NCBI GenBank assembly: GCA_963667605.2
Contig: CAXXUZ010000003.1
Location: 992,001 to 1,056,000, forward strand
DNA length: 64,000 nucleotides
Source: JADLGL01 sp963667605
GTDB lineage: Bacteria; Pseudomonadota; Alphaproteobacteria; Rhizobiales; Kaistiaceae
Reading direction: 5' to 3'
Part shown: piece by piece, positions 52,370-60,822 of the stretch
Numbering within the stretch: position 1 is the stretch's first letter
How the letters are laid out: each line of letters starts with the position of its first letter
Position numbers and translations under genes: made by a program
The notes under the pieces: generated by a model
The model's input: the letters and a program-made list of their open reading frames with translations, nothing else
Told to the model about the DNA's origin: nothing
The model's database searches: none

Positions 52370-53580
52370 ACGTCGCCAACACCTTCCGCTCCGGACCAGA
52401 TGAGCGCGGGTTCTATGGCATTTACGGCGGTCGTTTCGTTGCCGAAACGCTGATGCCGCTGGTTCTGGAGCTCGAGCAGGCCTATGAGGCGGCCAAACAG
52501 GACCCGGCCTACAAATCAGAACTCGACGGCCTATTGGCCGATTACGCCGGAAGGCCGAGTCCGCTCTATTTGGCCGAGCGGCTGACTGCCGAGCTGGGCG
52601 GTGCCAAGATCTACCTGAAGCGCGACGAGCTAAACCACACCGGCAGCCACAAGATCAACAATTGCCTTGGCCAGATACTGCTTGCCCGCCGAATGGGCAG
52701 GACCCGGATTATTGCCGAAACCGGTGCCGGCCAGCACGGAGTTGCGGCGGCGACAGTGGCGGCACGGTTTGGTTTGCCTTGCGTCATCTATATGGGCGAA
52801 ACCGATGTCGAACGACAGCAACCCAACGTCTTTCGTATGCGCCTTCTGGGAGCGGAGGTGAGGCCAGTGACGGCAGGCAACGGAACCCTGAAGGACGCCA
52901 TGAACGAGGCGCTTCGGGATTGGGTGACCAATGTCGAGGACACCTACTACATGATCGGCACGGCGGCAGGGCCGCACCCCTATCCCGATATGGTCCGCGA
53001 TTTTCAGTCGGTGATCGGTCGCGAGGCCAAGGAACAGATGCTGGAGCGCGAAGGCCGCTTGCCAGACATGGCTGTGGCATGCATCGGCGGCGGCTCCAAT
53101 GCCATTGGTCTCTTTCACGCCTTCCTCGATGATCGCGAAGTGGCGCTATTCGGCGTCGAAGCCGGCGGCCATGGCATCGATGTCGAAAACGGCCATGCCG
53201 CCTCGATGACCGGCGGTCGCCCGGGCGTCCTCCACGGCAATCGCACTTATCTCCTGCAGGACAGCGACGGCCAAATTCTCGAGGGCCACTCGATTTCGGC
53301 CGGGCTCGATTATCCTGGGGTCGGCCCGCAGCATTCCTGGCTCCGTGATAGCGGTCGCGTCACCTACGTCCCAGCCACCGATCGGGAGGCGCTGGACGCG
53401 TTTCAGCTGTTGACCAGGATCGAAGGCATCATCCCGGCCCTCGAGCCGGCTCACGCCCTTGCCCATGTCGTCAAACTCGCTCCGACCATGGCTAAGGATC
53501 GGATAATCCTGATGAATCTGTGTGGCCGTGGCGACAAGGACGTGTTTACCGTCGCCAAGCATCTCGGCGTCGAAATCTGA
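52366..53580 (+). CDS. trpB: tryptophan synthase beta chain
   Basis: 404 residues from a GTG that overlaps the trpF stop. It joins indole and serine using PLP. The PLP lysine sits in ELNHTGSHKINN; GAGQHGVAAATVAARFGL and the phosphate-binding GGGSNAIG are present. The length is standard. It precedes trpA by 8 bases; the products form the alpha2-beta2 complex. Confidence 0.98.
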   Translation: MNVANTFRSGPDERGFYGIYGGRFVAETLMPLVLELEQAYEAAKQDPAYKSELDGLLADYAGRPSPLYLAERLTAELGGAKIYLKRDELNHTGSHKINNCLGQILLARRMGRTRIIAETGAGQHGVAAATVAARFGLPCVIYMGETDVERQQPNVFRMRLLGAEVRPVTAGNGTLKDAMNEALRDWVTNVEDTYYMIGTAAGPHPYPDMVRDFQSVIGREAKEQMLEREGRLPDMAVACIGGGSNAIGLFHAFLDDREVALFGVEAGGHGIDVENGHAASMTGGRPGVLHGNRTYLLQDSDGQILEGHSISAGLDYPGVGPQHSWLRDSGRVTYVPATDREALDAFQLLTRIEGIIPALEPAHALAHVVKLAPTMAKDRIILMNLCGRGDKDVFTVAKHLGVEI

Positions 53581-53588
53581 GCGGGGAT

Positions 53589-54431
53589 ATGGCCGGGGAA
53601 TTGAACGGCACGCGCATCGATCAGCGTTTTGCTGAGCTTGATGAGATCGGCCGGCCGGCCTTGGTGACCTTCGTCACCGCCGGCGATCCGGACACCGCAA
53701 CCTCGCTCGAACTTCTCAAAGGCCTGCCGGCGGCCGGCGCCGACATCATCGAGATGGGGATGCCGTTCTCCGACCCGATGGCGGAAGGGCCGCCGATCCA
53801 GCGATCCTCACAACGGGCGCTCAAGAGCGGCCAGACCATGGCCAAGACATTGGAGATGGTCAGGGCCTTCCGGCGCGAGGACAATGATACGCCATTGATT
53901 CTGATGGGCTATTACAATCCGATCTATTCCTACGGCAATGAGAGCTTTCTCAACGACGCCAAGGCAGCGGGCGTCGATGGCCTGATCGTCGTCGACCTGC
54001 CGCCGGAAGCGGACGACGAGCTCTGCCTGCCGGCGATTGAGCGGGACATCAATTTCATCCGCTTGGCTACTCCGACCACCGACGACAAACGACTGCCTCG
54101 GGTCTTGGAAAACACATCGGGCTTTGTCTACTACGTCTCAATCCTCGGCATCACAGGAACCGCATCGCCGGACACCGGCAAGGTCGTCCAAGCAGTTGAA
54201 CGGATCAAGCGCCACACCCATTTGCCGGTTGTGGTTGGTTTCGGCGTCAAGACCGCCGAACAGGCCTCGGCGCTCGGCCGCTCGGCTGATGGTGTGGTGG
54301 TGGGCTCCGCGCTCGTTAACGCGATCGCCGGGTCATTGGACGATGATGGCCGAGCAACTGGATTCACCGTGACGGCGGTGCTGAGTCTGGTAGCCGATCT
54401 TGCGGCCGGGGCCCGTTTGGCACGGCCGTAA
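53589..54431 (+). CDS. trpA: tryptophan synthase alpha chain
   Basis: 280 residues from the ATG at 53589. It cleaves indole-3-glycerol phosphate. Catalytic glutamate in ADIIEMGMPFSDPMAEGPPI, aspartate in GLIVVDLPPEA, and phosphate-binding VGFGVKTAEQ and GVVVGSALV. A longer frame from 53520 overlaps trpB and is not needed. Third gene of trpFBA, followed by accD after 79 bases. Confidence 0.97.
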   Translation: MAGELNGTRIDQRFAELDEIGRPALVTFVTAGDPDTATSLELLKGLPAAGADIIEMGMPFSDPMAEGPPIQRSSQRALKSGQTMAKTLEMVRAFRREDNDTPLILMGYYNPIYSYGNESFLNDAKAAGVDGLIVVDLPPEADDELCLPAIERDINFIRLATPTTDDKRLPRVLENTSGFVYYVSILGITGTASPDTGKVVQAVERIKRHTHLPVVVGFGVKTAEQASALGRSADGVVVGSALVNAIAGSLDDDGRATGFTVTAVLSLVADLAAGARLARP

Positions 54432-54510
54432 TCATGGGTTAGATTGGATTGCAACAGGCGCGATTCTTCCACGCGCCGCGGAGACCGCCAATGAATCACG
54501 GGACCGCCTC

Positions 54511-55503
54511 TTGAACTGGATCAACAATTTCGTCCGGCCGAAGCTCAAAGGCCTGATCGCGCGCCGCGAGGTGCCGGAGAATCTTTGGATCAAATGTCCA
54601 GAGACCGGCGAGATGGTGTTTCATCGCGACCTGGAGAACAACCAGTTCGTCGTGCCCGGCTCCGGCTATCACATGCGCATGGCGGCGCAGGTTCGGTTCG
54701 ACCATTTCTTCGACGAGGCGTCCTGGGAGGAGATTCCGGTTCCCGATGTGCCACCCGACCCACTGAAATTCCGCGATGAACGGCGCTATACCGATCGCAT
54801 AAAGGACGCCCGGGCGAAGACCGGCATGCCGGATGCCATTATTGTCGGTAGTGGCGCCGTCGAAGGCGCGCCGATTGTTGCGGGGGTTCAGGACTTTTCC
54901 TTCATGGGCGGCTCGCTGGGCATGGCGGCTGGGGAGGCCGTTGTCACCGGCCTCAATACCGCAAGAGCCAAACACCAGCCCTTCGTGATGTTCGCAGCGT
55001 CAGGTGGCGCGCGGATGCAGGAAGGCATCCTTTCGCTGATGCAGATGCCGCGCGCCACAATCGCGGTGCAACGGCTTCGCGAAATGGGTCTTCCGTTCAT
55101 CGTAGTTCTCACCAATCCCACCACCGGCGGCGTCACCGCCTCTTATGCGATGCTCGGTGACATCCAGATTGCCGAGCCGGGCGCGCTAATCGGTTTTGCC
55201 GGGCCGCGGGTGATCGAGCAGACAATCCGTGAGAAGCTGCCGGAGGGCTTCCAGCGGGCGGAGTACTTGCGGGATCATGGCATGGTCGACATGGTGGTCC
55301 ATCGCCACAATCTGCGCGAAGTCATCGCCAGGATTTGCCGCCTACTCACGACCGGAGCCGATCTGGTGGCTACGCCGGTGAAGGAGAAGAAGAAAAAGAA
55401 AGCCGGCCCCGCGGCAACGCCGGCCGTACCGGAACCGATCGAAGCCGAGACCGGGGCGGTGCCGCTGACGGAAGCAAAGGACACGGCTCAAGCGCAGGCC
55501 TGA
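54511..55503 (+). CDS. accD: acetyl-CoA carboxylase carboxyltransferase subunit beta
   Basis: 330 residues from a TTG at 54511 (LNWINNFVRPKLKGLIARRE), the family start. The carboxyltransferase core shows GGSLGMAAGEAVVTGL, FAASGGARMQEGILSLMQM and GGVTASYAMLGDI. The N-terminal zinc ribbon is degenerate: KCPETGEMVFHRD and VVPGSGYHMRM keep one cysteine instead of four, which is normal in alphaproteobacteria. The Lys/Pro-rich C-terminal tail (KEKKKKKAGP) is variable. It makes malonyl-CoA with AccA. Followed 33 bases later by folC. Confidence 0.96.
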   Translation: MNWINNFVRPKLKGLIARREVPENLWIKCPETGEMVFHRDLENNQFVVPGSGYHMRMAAQVRFDHFFDEASWEEIPVPDVPPDPLKFRDERRYTDRIKDARAKTGMPDAIIVGSGAVEGAPIVAGVQDFSFMGGSLGMAAGEAVVTGLNTARAKHQPFVMFAASGGARMQEGILSLMQMPRATIAVQRLREMGLPFIVVLTNPTTGGVTASYAMLGDIQIAEPGALIGFAGPRVIEQTIREKLPEGFQRAEYLRDHGMVDMVVHRHNLREVIARICRLLTTGADLVATPVKEKKKKKAGPAATPAVPEPIEAETGAVPLTEAKDTAQAQA

Positions 55504-55536
55504 ACCTGCTGCGCCGGCTCAGGAAGTAGCCTCATC

Positions 55537-56853
55537 ATGGACCGGTCAAGCCCCATCCTCGATCGGATGCTGTCACTGCATCCGAAGGAAATTGATCTGT
55601 CGCTCGATCGCATTCTTCGGTTGCTGTCGGCGATGGGACGGCCGGATCGAAGGCTTCCGCCAGTGATCCATATCGCCGGCAGCAATGGCAAGGGATCGGT
55701 AGCCGCGTTCCTGCGCGCGATTTTGGAGGCAGCCGGCCAGCGCGTTCACGTCTACACATCGCCGCATCTGGTGCGGTTCCACGAGCGCATGCGGGTTGCG
55801 GCGGCGGATGGGTCCCATTTTGTCGACGATGACAGATTGGCCGACGCCTTGCTTCAGGTCGAACAGATCAATGACGGCCAGCCGATCACCCATTTCGAAA
55901 TCACCACCGCCGTGGCGATACAGATCTTCGCCGATGCGCCGGCCGATGTGATACTGCTTGAGGTCGGGCTCGGCGGTCGTCTAGACGCCACCAATGTCGT
56001 CGCCGATCCACTCGTCACATTGATCACTCCGATCGCGATCGATCATGAACGTTTTCTTGGCGAAACGATTGCTGAAATCGCTGGCGAAAAGGCCGGCATC
56101 ATCAAACCGGGTCGACCGGCCATCATCGGGCCGCAACCAGCCGAGGCGCTGGCGGTGATCGAACGGATCGCGGCGTCGCGGCGGGCGCCGCTCTCGATCG
56201 CAGGCCAGGATTGGCAGGCCTATCCGGAACAGGGCCGTCTAGTCTTTCAAGACCATAACGGTCTGCTTGATCTGCCGCCGCCGCGGCTGATTGGGCGCCA
56301 TCAATTCAGCAACGCCGGAACGGCCATTGCGGCCCTGCAGGCGGCGGGCTGGCGACTACCGAGTGAGGCAATCGAAGATGGGCTTCAGGCGGCCGATTGG
56401 CCGGCCCGGCTGCAACGGCTAACGTCTGGCAAGTTGGCTGATCAAGTGAAGAACGATATCGGTGAGTTGTGGCTCGACGGCGGGCACAATGCCGGGTCCA
56501 GCGTGGCGATCGCCGAAGTCATGGCTGACCTTGAGGATCGCACGCCCCGGCCACTTCATCTAATCATGGGCATGCTGACCACGAAGAACCCGGCGACTTT
56601 TCTCAAGCCTTTCGCCGGACTGGCGCGCTCGGTCATCGCCGTGCCCGTGCCTGGCCACACCGCTTTCGCGCCGCCAGAGTTGGTCGCAGCGGCCGCTTCC
56701 GCCGGGATTGAGGCAACGTCCGCCGAGTCGGTGCCGTCGGCGCTCGCCGCGATCGCCCAATTGGCAGGCGATATCCTTCCTCGGATATTGATTTGCGGCT
56801 CGCTATACCTTGCCGGTGATGTACTGAATCTCAACGGTACGCCGCCGCAATAA
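55537..56853 (+). CDS. folC: folylpolyglutamate/dihydrofolate synthase
   Basis: 438 residues of a Mur-ligase-like enzyme that adds glutamate to folates and makes dihydrofolate. P-loop HIAGSNGKGSVAAFLRAI (near 47-64), HLVRFHERMRV, EVGLGGRLDATNVV, ITPIAIDHERFLG with the Mg-binding histidine, and GHNAGS in the C-terminal domain (LWLDGGHNAGSSVAIAEV). The accD-folC-trxA order is common in the Rhizobiales; trxA here is convergent. Confidence 0.96.
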   Translation: MDRSSPILDRMLSLHPKEIDLSLDRILRLLSAMGRPDRRLPPVIHIAGSNGKGSVAAFLRAILEAAGQRVHVYTSPHLVRFHERMRVAAADGSHFVDDDRLADALLQVEQINDGQPITHFEITTAVAIQIFADAPADVILLEVGLGGRLDATNVVADPLVTLITPIAIDHERFLGETIAEIAGEKAGIIKPGRPAIIGPQPAEALAVIERIAASRRAPLSIAGQDWQAYPEQGRLVFQDHNGLLDLPPPRLIGRHQFSNAGTAIAALQAAGWRLPSEAIEDGLQAADWPARLQRLTSGKLADQVKNDIGELWLDGGHNAGSSVAIAEVMADLEDRTPRPLHLIMGMLTTKNPATFLKPFAGLARSVIAVPVPGHTAFAPPELVAAAASAGIEATSAESVPSALAAIAQLAGDILPRILICGSLYLAGDVLNLNGTPPQ

Positions 56854-56857
56854 GGAA

Positions 56858-56883
56858 AAGGCCGCACATATTGCGCGGCCTTT
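56858..56883. terminator. bidirectional terminator between folC and trxA
   Basis: AAGGCCGC (56858-56865) pairs with GCGGCCTT (56875-56882) around a 9-base loop, with A-rich bases before and TTT after, so it can act as an intrinsic terminator on both strands for the convergent folC and trxA genes. Confidence 0.8.
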
Positions 56884-56905
56884 CTCATCCACGGATGAAT
56901 GCGGG

Positions 56906-57223
56906 CTAAATCGCCTTCTGGATCCAGTCGGAAAGCCGGCTCTTCGGCGCGGCGCCAACCTGCATTGCCATCGGCTCGCCATTCCTGAACATGATCAAGG
57001 TCGGGATCGAGCGAACGCCGTAGCGGATCGCAGTCTGCGGGTTTTCGTCGATATTAAGCTTGGCGATTCTGACCTTGCCCTCCAGCTCGGTCGAAAGCTC
57101 TTCTAGCGCGGGCGCGATGGCGTGACAGGGTCCGCACCAGTCGGCCCAAAAATCGACGACGACCGGCTCGGCGGATTTCAGTACGTCTTGCTCAAAAGAA
57201 ACGTCGGTCACTTTGGTCTGCAT
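56906..57223 (-). CDS. trxA: thioredoxin
   Basis: 105 residues of classic thioredoxin 1. The redox motif WCGPCH sits at about residues 30-35 in VDFWADWCGPCHAIAP; relatives more often have WCGPCR or WCGPCK. The cis-proline loop is SIPTLIMFRNGEP. Cytosolic disulfide reductase. It follows addA on the minus strand by about 100 bases, an order common in this group. Confidence 0.97.
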   Translation of the reverse strand: MQTKVTDVSFEQDVLKSAEPVVVDFWADWCGPCHAIAPALEELSTELEGKVRIAKLNIDENPQTAIRYGVRSIPTLIMFRNGEPMAMQVGAAPKSRLSDWIQKAI

Positions 57224-57324
57224 AATTACCTCGCTTGGGAGAATTGAACGAGAAGGTAGGAACCGCGCCGTCCACCGTCAACCGGACCGGTGCGATGGAA
57301 GCACTGGTCGCGGACCGTTATGGC

Positions 57325-60300
57325 TCACGGTTCGGAGAGCCATTTTGCCGCTGATGCAAGGCTTTCCGCCGGAATCGGCATTAGCGCGGGGATGTCGGTC
57401 CATAGCAGCGCCGCCTGGACGGTCCGGTTGGGAAAGATCCGGCCAAGCACGCGGGTATAGAGCGCGAGCTGGGCCAAATAGGTCTGCGGCACCGAATCAA
57501 GCGATGTAGGCGCTGGCCGATTCGTCTTGTAGTCAACGATCATTACTTCGTGAGCGGTGACTGCCAGACGGTCGATACGGCCCGAAACGCTGACAGTAGC
57601 CCCTCTATCCTCGAGCTCAGCAGTGATATCGACCTCCGCCCGGCTTCCCGGCGCGAACACTGTCGCGAAGCCGGGGTCCTCAAGCACCGCAAGCGCCTCG
57701 CCGATCATCTCGGTCCGGACGTCGGCTGAAAGCTCGGGTGCGACAGCGGCGACATAGCGATCGGCCAAGGCCTGCCGTTCCAACGGCAGATGCTCCGGCA
57801 GCGCTTCCAGCAGCCGGTGGATGAGCTGTCCGCGGCGAAGGGCAATTTCGGTTCCCTCGCGTCGAGCTTCGAGAGTTGAATGGGCTTCTCCCGACGACTC
57901 CTCTTCGAAGATTTTGGAGGGCTTGATGGAGCGGATCAGCCTTGCCGGAGCCACGGAGCGACCGAGCCAATACGGCCTGGCCGGCGCTCTGGCTGTTGGC
58001 TCCGGCTCTACCCTTTCCGTCGGCGGCGGCATCTTGTTGTCTTCGGCGCGCCAAGTGAAGGCGCGAGATCCGTCGATTGCCGCCTCCTCCTCGGCATCTT
58101 CCAACAGCGCCGACGAGACCAAAGCATGCCAGCCGCCGGTCAGGTCGGTAGTGCTCTCTTTCAGAGTACCGCAGACGTAAAGCCGATCGCGCGCTCGGGT
58201 GGCGCCGACATAAAGCAGCCGGCGATATTCCTGCTTGGCGCGCTCGCGTTTCTGGTCGAGCAGCGCCTTGATCGCTGCCGGTCGCCTGCGGGTGCCGCGC
58301 GCCCAGACCAGGGGCGCCGGCTTGGCTGCGTCGGGGTCGTCGGTGATGGCAATGAAATTCGGGTCATGGCTCTGATGGGCCGGAGCCGACCCGTCATCGA
58401 CCAGAAATACGACATCTGCCTCCAGGCCCTTGGCGCCATGGACGGTCATCACCCGCACTTCATCCAGGGCGCTGTCGGTCTCGCGGCGGATTTCGGTCGC
58501 CGTCGATCGGATCCAGTCGAGAAAGCCCTGCAGCGTTGGCGTCTGCAGCCGCTCGAAGGCAAGCGCCTGGGCCAGGAACTCATCGAGGATATCATCGGCC
58601 TCAACGCCGAGCCTTTCGGCGAACAGTCGTCTACATTGTTTCGGGCCGAGTACCTCCGCGTAGAAGGCGAACGGACCGACCGCATCGGCGCGAGAACGGA
58701 GCGCCTCCAGCATGCGAAAGGCCGCCGCGAAGGGCTCGGCGTCGGCCGCTTCCTTAAGCGTCTGCCACAGCGGTCGCGGCCCGCGGTCATAGGCGATGGC
58801 GAAAAGCGCGTCCTCTGAGAGACCGCAAAGAGGGCTTCTCAGCACGGCCGCGAGCGACAGTTCATCGCGATCCTGCAACACCACGTCACCCAGGGCGATC
58901 AGGTCCTTCACCGCGATGTGGTCAGCCAGAGCTAGTCGATCGGCACCGGCGACCGGAACGGCCGCCGCCTTGAGGCTCCGATTGATCGCTTCGCTGAGTG
59001 GGCCACGCTTTCGCGTCAGAATCAGGATTTCCCCGGCCTGTATTGTTTTACCGGTCGCCTCCAACCGGGCCGGTGCCTCCGGTTCGAGCCAAGATCGAAT
59101 CGTCATCGCGATCCGGGTGGCAAGGACCATTTCCGGCGCCGATTCACCGATGTGGTCGAGTGGTTCGGCCCAGTCGCCAGGCTCCGGCTGATCCGGCACC
59201 GGCTCCATCGGCCAGATCACCACCATGCCTGTTTCGCCCCGTCGGATAGCTTCATGAACGGGCGGCTTGATCTCGCTGGCTAGGCCGGTGTGCGCGGCGG
59301 CCGGGTGGAAGATCTTGTCGATGGCGCGGACAATATCCGGTGTCGAGCGAAACGACACCTTCAGGTCGACATCGCTGAAGGGTTGTCCGGCCGCGCCTGC
59401 CTGGGCCGCGATATCGCGCTTGACGCGGCTGAACCAGGCCGGAATCGCGCCCTGAAATGAGTAGATCGATTGCTTCTCGTCGCCGACCGCGAACAGGGTG
59501 CGAGCGCCGCGAGGGGCGCCTTCACCGGCGAAAAACTCTTCGGCCAGCGTCCTGATCACACGCCATTGGGCAGGGCTGGTGTCCTGAGCTTCATCCAGGA
59601 GGATATGGTCGATCCCTTGGTCGATTTTATAGTGGACCCAGCCAGCGGCGCCGGAGCGCGACAAAAGGTCGAGCGTCTTGTTGATCAGATCGTCGAAGTC
59701 GAGGAGACCGTGTACCGCCTTCTGGTGCTCATAGGCCGCGAGCACCGTTTCGGCCAGGCGGAGCACCGCGGCGGTGACCTTATATAGTTCGGCGGCGTTG
59801 GCAGCCTCGATGAGTTTTTCCAGCCGCTGGCACTCGACCGCCAACCGCTCGTCCAGCCCAGGCCAAGCATTGCCAACACTATTGGTCACCAGCGTGCGGG
59901 CCTGCCGGACATTGCCATCTGATTTGCAGAAGAAATCGCGATAGGCGGCAAGGCGTCCCTTGTCGTCCAGAGCATGGAGATAGGGTTCAAGCCGCGCCTT
60001 TGCCTTCCGATCATTGGCGCTGCCGCCTTGGAGCAACTCGACCAGCCTGTCGAGTTCTCCGCGCTCGAACGGCGTGTCATTGAGGATCGCAGCTTCGACC
60101 TCCTCCAGCGACGGGGCCGCCTCGACCCCGAGCTCCCGGCGTAGCTCGGCCAGGGCGTTGTCGAGCGACCCGGTGCTGGCGATCCAGCGGTGAAAAGCAG
60201 CTCGGTCCTCGATCAATTCGGCAATTGCGTCCTCATGGCTGCGATCGCTGGTGCTAAGAACAACGGTGCGTAGCGCCTTGCCAAGCGGACCGCCAAGATC

Positions 60301-60822
60301 GGCCGCAGCCATGCCCAGCATCGTCCGGCGAGCCTCGCCAATAAGGACATCGGCAGCGTTTTCCTCCAGCACTTGGAAATGTCCGGCAATGCCGGCCTCG
60401 AACGGAAATTGATGCAACAGCCTCTCGCAGAAGGCGTGAACTGTCAGGATCTTCAGCCCGCCCGGTGTCTCAAGCGCCAACGTGAATAAACGTCGCGCCC
60501 GTGCTCGCCGCTCTGAGGACGGGTCACCGCTCTCCAATGCCTCCAGTGTCTGGTCGAGTTCGGCATCGGTCATTCGAACCCAGTCTCCAAGCATTGAAAA
60601 CACCCGGATCGCCATTTCCGCCGCCGCGGCCTTGGTGAAAGTGAGGCAGAGCAGACGAGCCGGGTCGGCGTCGTCAAGCAGCAAACGCACCACGCGCTGC
60701 ACCAGGACATGCGTTTTGCCCGAGCCGGCATTGGCCGAGACCCAGGCCGAGCGTTTGGGGTCGGACGCCTCGGCTTGAAGGCGCCGCGTTATCGGATCCG
60801 CCGTCCGTTTCAGGCCGCTCAT
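57325..60822 (-). CDS. addA: double-strand break repair helicase-nuclease AddA
   Basis: About 1165 residues from the ATG at 60822, overlapping the addB TGA. A UvrD-like helicase with Walker A SANAGSGKTHVLV, motif II LDEAQDTSP, motif III/Q ALFAVGDEKQSIYSFQGA and VMTVHGAKGLEADVVFLVDD, and a C-terminal RecB-type nuclease with MIVDYKTNRPAP. With AddB it processes double-strand breaks for RecA loading. A slightly longer start at 60849 is in frame but overlaps addB further. Confidence 0.97.
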   Translation of the reverse strand: MSGLKRTADPITRRLQAEASDPKRSAWVSANAGSGKTHVLVQRVVRLLLDDADPARLLCLTFTKAAAAEMAIRVFSMLGDWVRMTDAELDQTLEALESGDPSSERRARARRLFTLALETPGGLKILTVHAFCERLLHQFPFEAGIAGHFQVLEENAADVLIGEARRTMLGMAAADLGGPLGKALRTVVLSTSDRSHEDAIAELIEDRAAFHRWIASTGSLDNALAELRRELGVEAAPSLEEVEAAILNDTPFERGELDRLVELLQGGSANDRKAKARLEPYLHALDDKGRLAAYRDFFCKSDGNVRQARTLVTNSVGNAWPGLDERLAVECQRLEKLIEAANAAELYKVTAAVLRLAETVLAAYEHQKAVHGLLDFDDLINKTLDLLSRSGAAGWVHYKIDQGIDHILLDEAQDTSPAQWRVIRTLAEEFFAGEGAPRGARTLFAVGDEKQSIYSFQGAIPAWFSRVKRDIAAQAGAAGQPFSDVDLKVSFRSTPDIVRAIDKIFHPAAAHTGLASEIKPPVHEAIRRGETGMVVIWPMEPVPDQPEPGDWAEPLDHIGESAPEMVLATRIAMTIRSWLEPEAPARLEATGKTIQAGEILILTRKRGPLSEAINRSLKAAAVPVAGADRLALADHIAVKDLIALGDVVLQDRDELSLAAVLRSPLCGLSEDALFAIAYDRGPRPLWQTLKEAADAEPFAAAFRMLEALRSRADAVGPFAFYAEVLGPKQCRRLFAERLGVEADDILDEFLAQALAFERLQTPTLQGFLDWIRSTATEIRRETDSALDEVRVMTVHGAKGLEADVVFLVDDGSAPAHQSHDPNFIAITDDPDAAKPAPLVWARGTRRRPAAIKALLDQKRERAKQEYRRLLYVGATRARDRLYVCGTLKESTTDLTGGWHALVSSALLEDAEEEAAIDGSRAFTWRAEDNKMPPPTERVEPEPTARAPARPYWLGRSVAPARLIRSIKPSKIFEEESSGEAHSTLEARREGTEIALRRGQLIHRLLEALPEHLPLERQALADRYVAAVAPELSADVRTEMIGEALAVLEDPGFATVFAPGSRAEVDITAELEDRGATVSVSGRIDRLAVTAHEVMIVDYKTNRPAPTSLDSVPQTYLAQLALYTRVLGRIFPNRTVQAALLWTDIPALMPIPAESLASAAKWLSEP

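Noticed and set aside
54600..54680. Loss of AccD zinc-finger cysteines considered as gene damage
   Set aside because: The same degenerate zinc ribbon is typical of alphaproteobacterial AccD.
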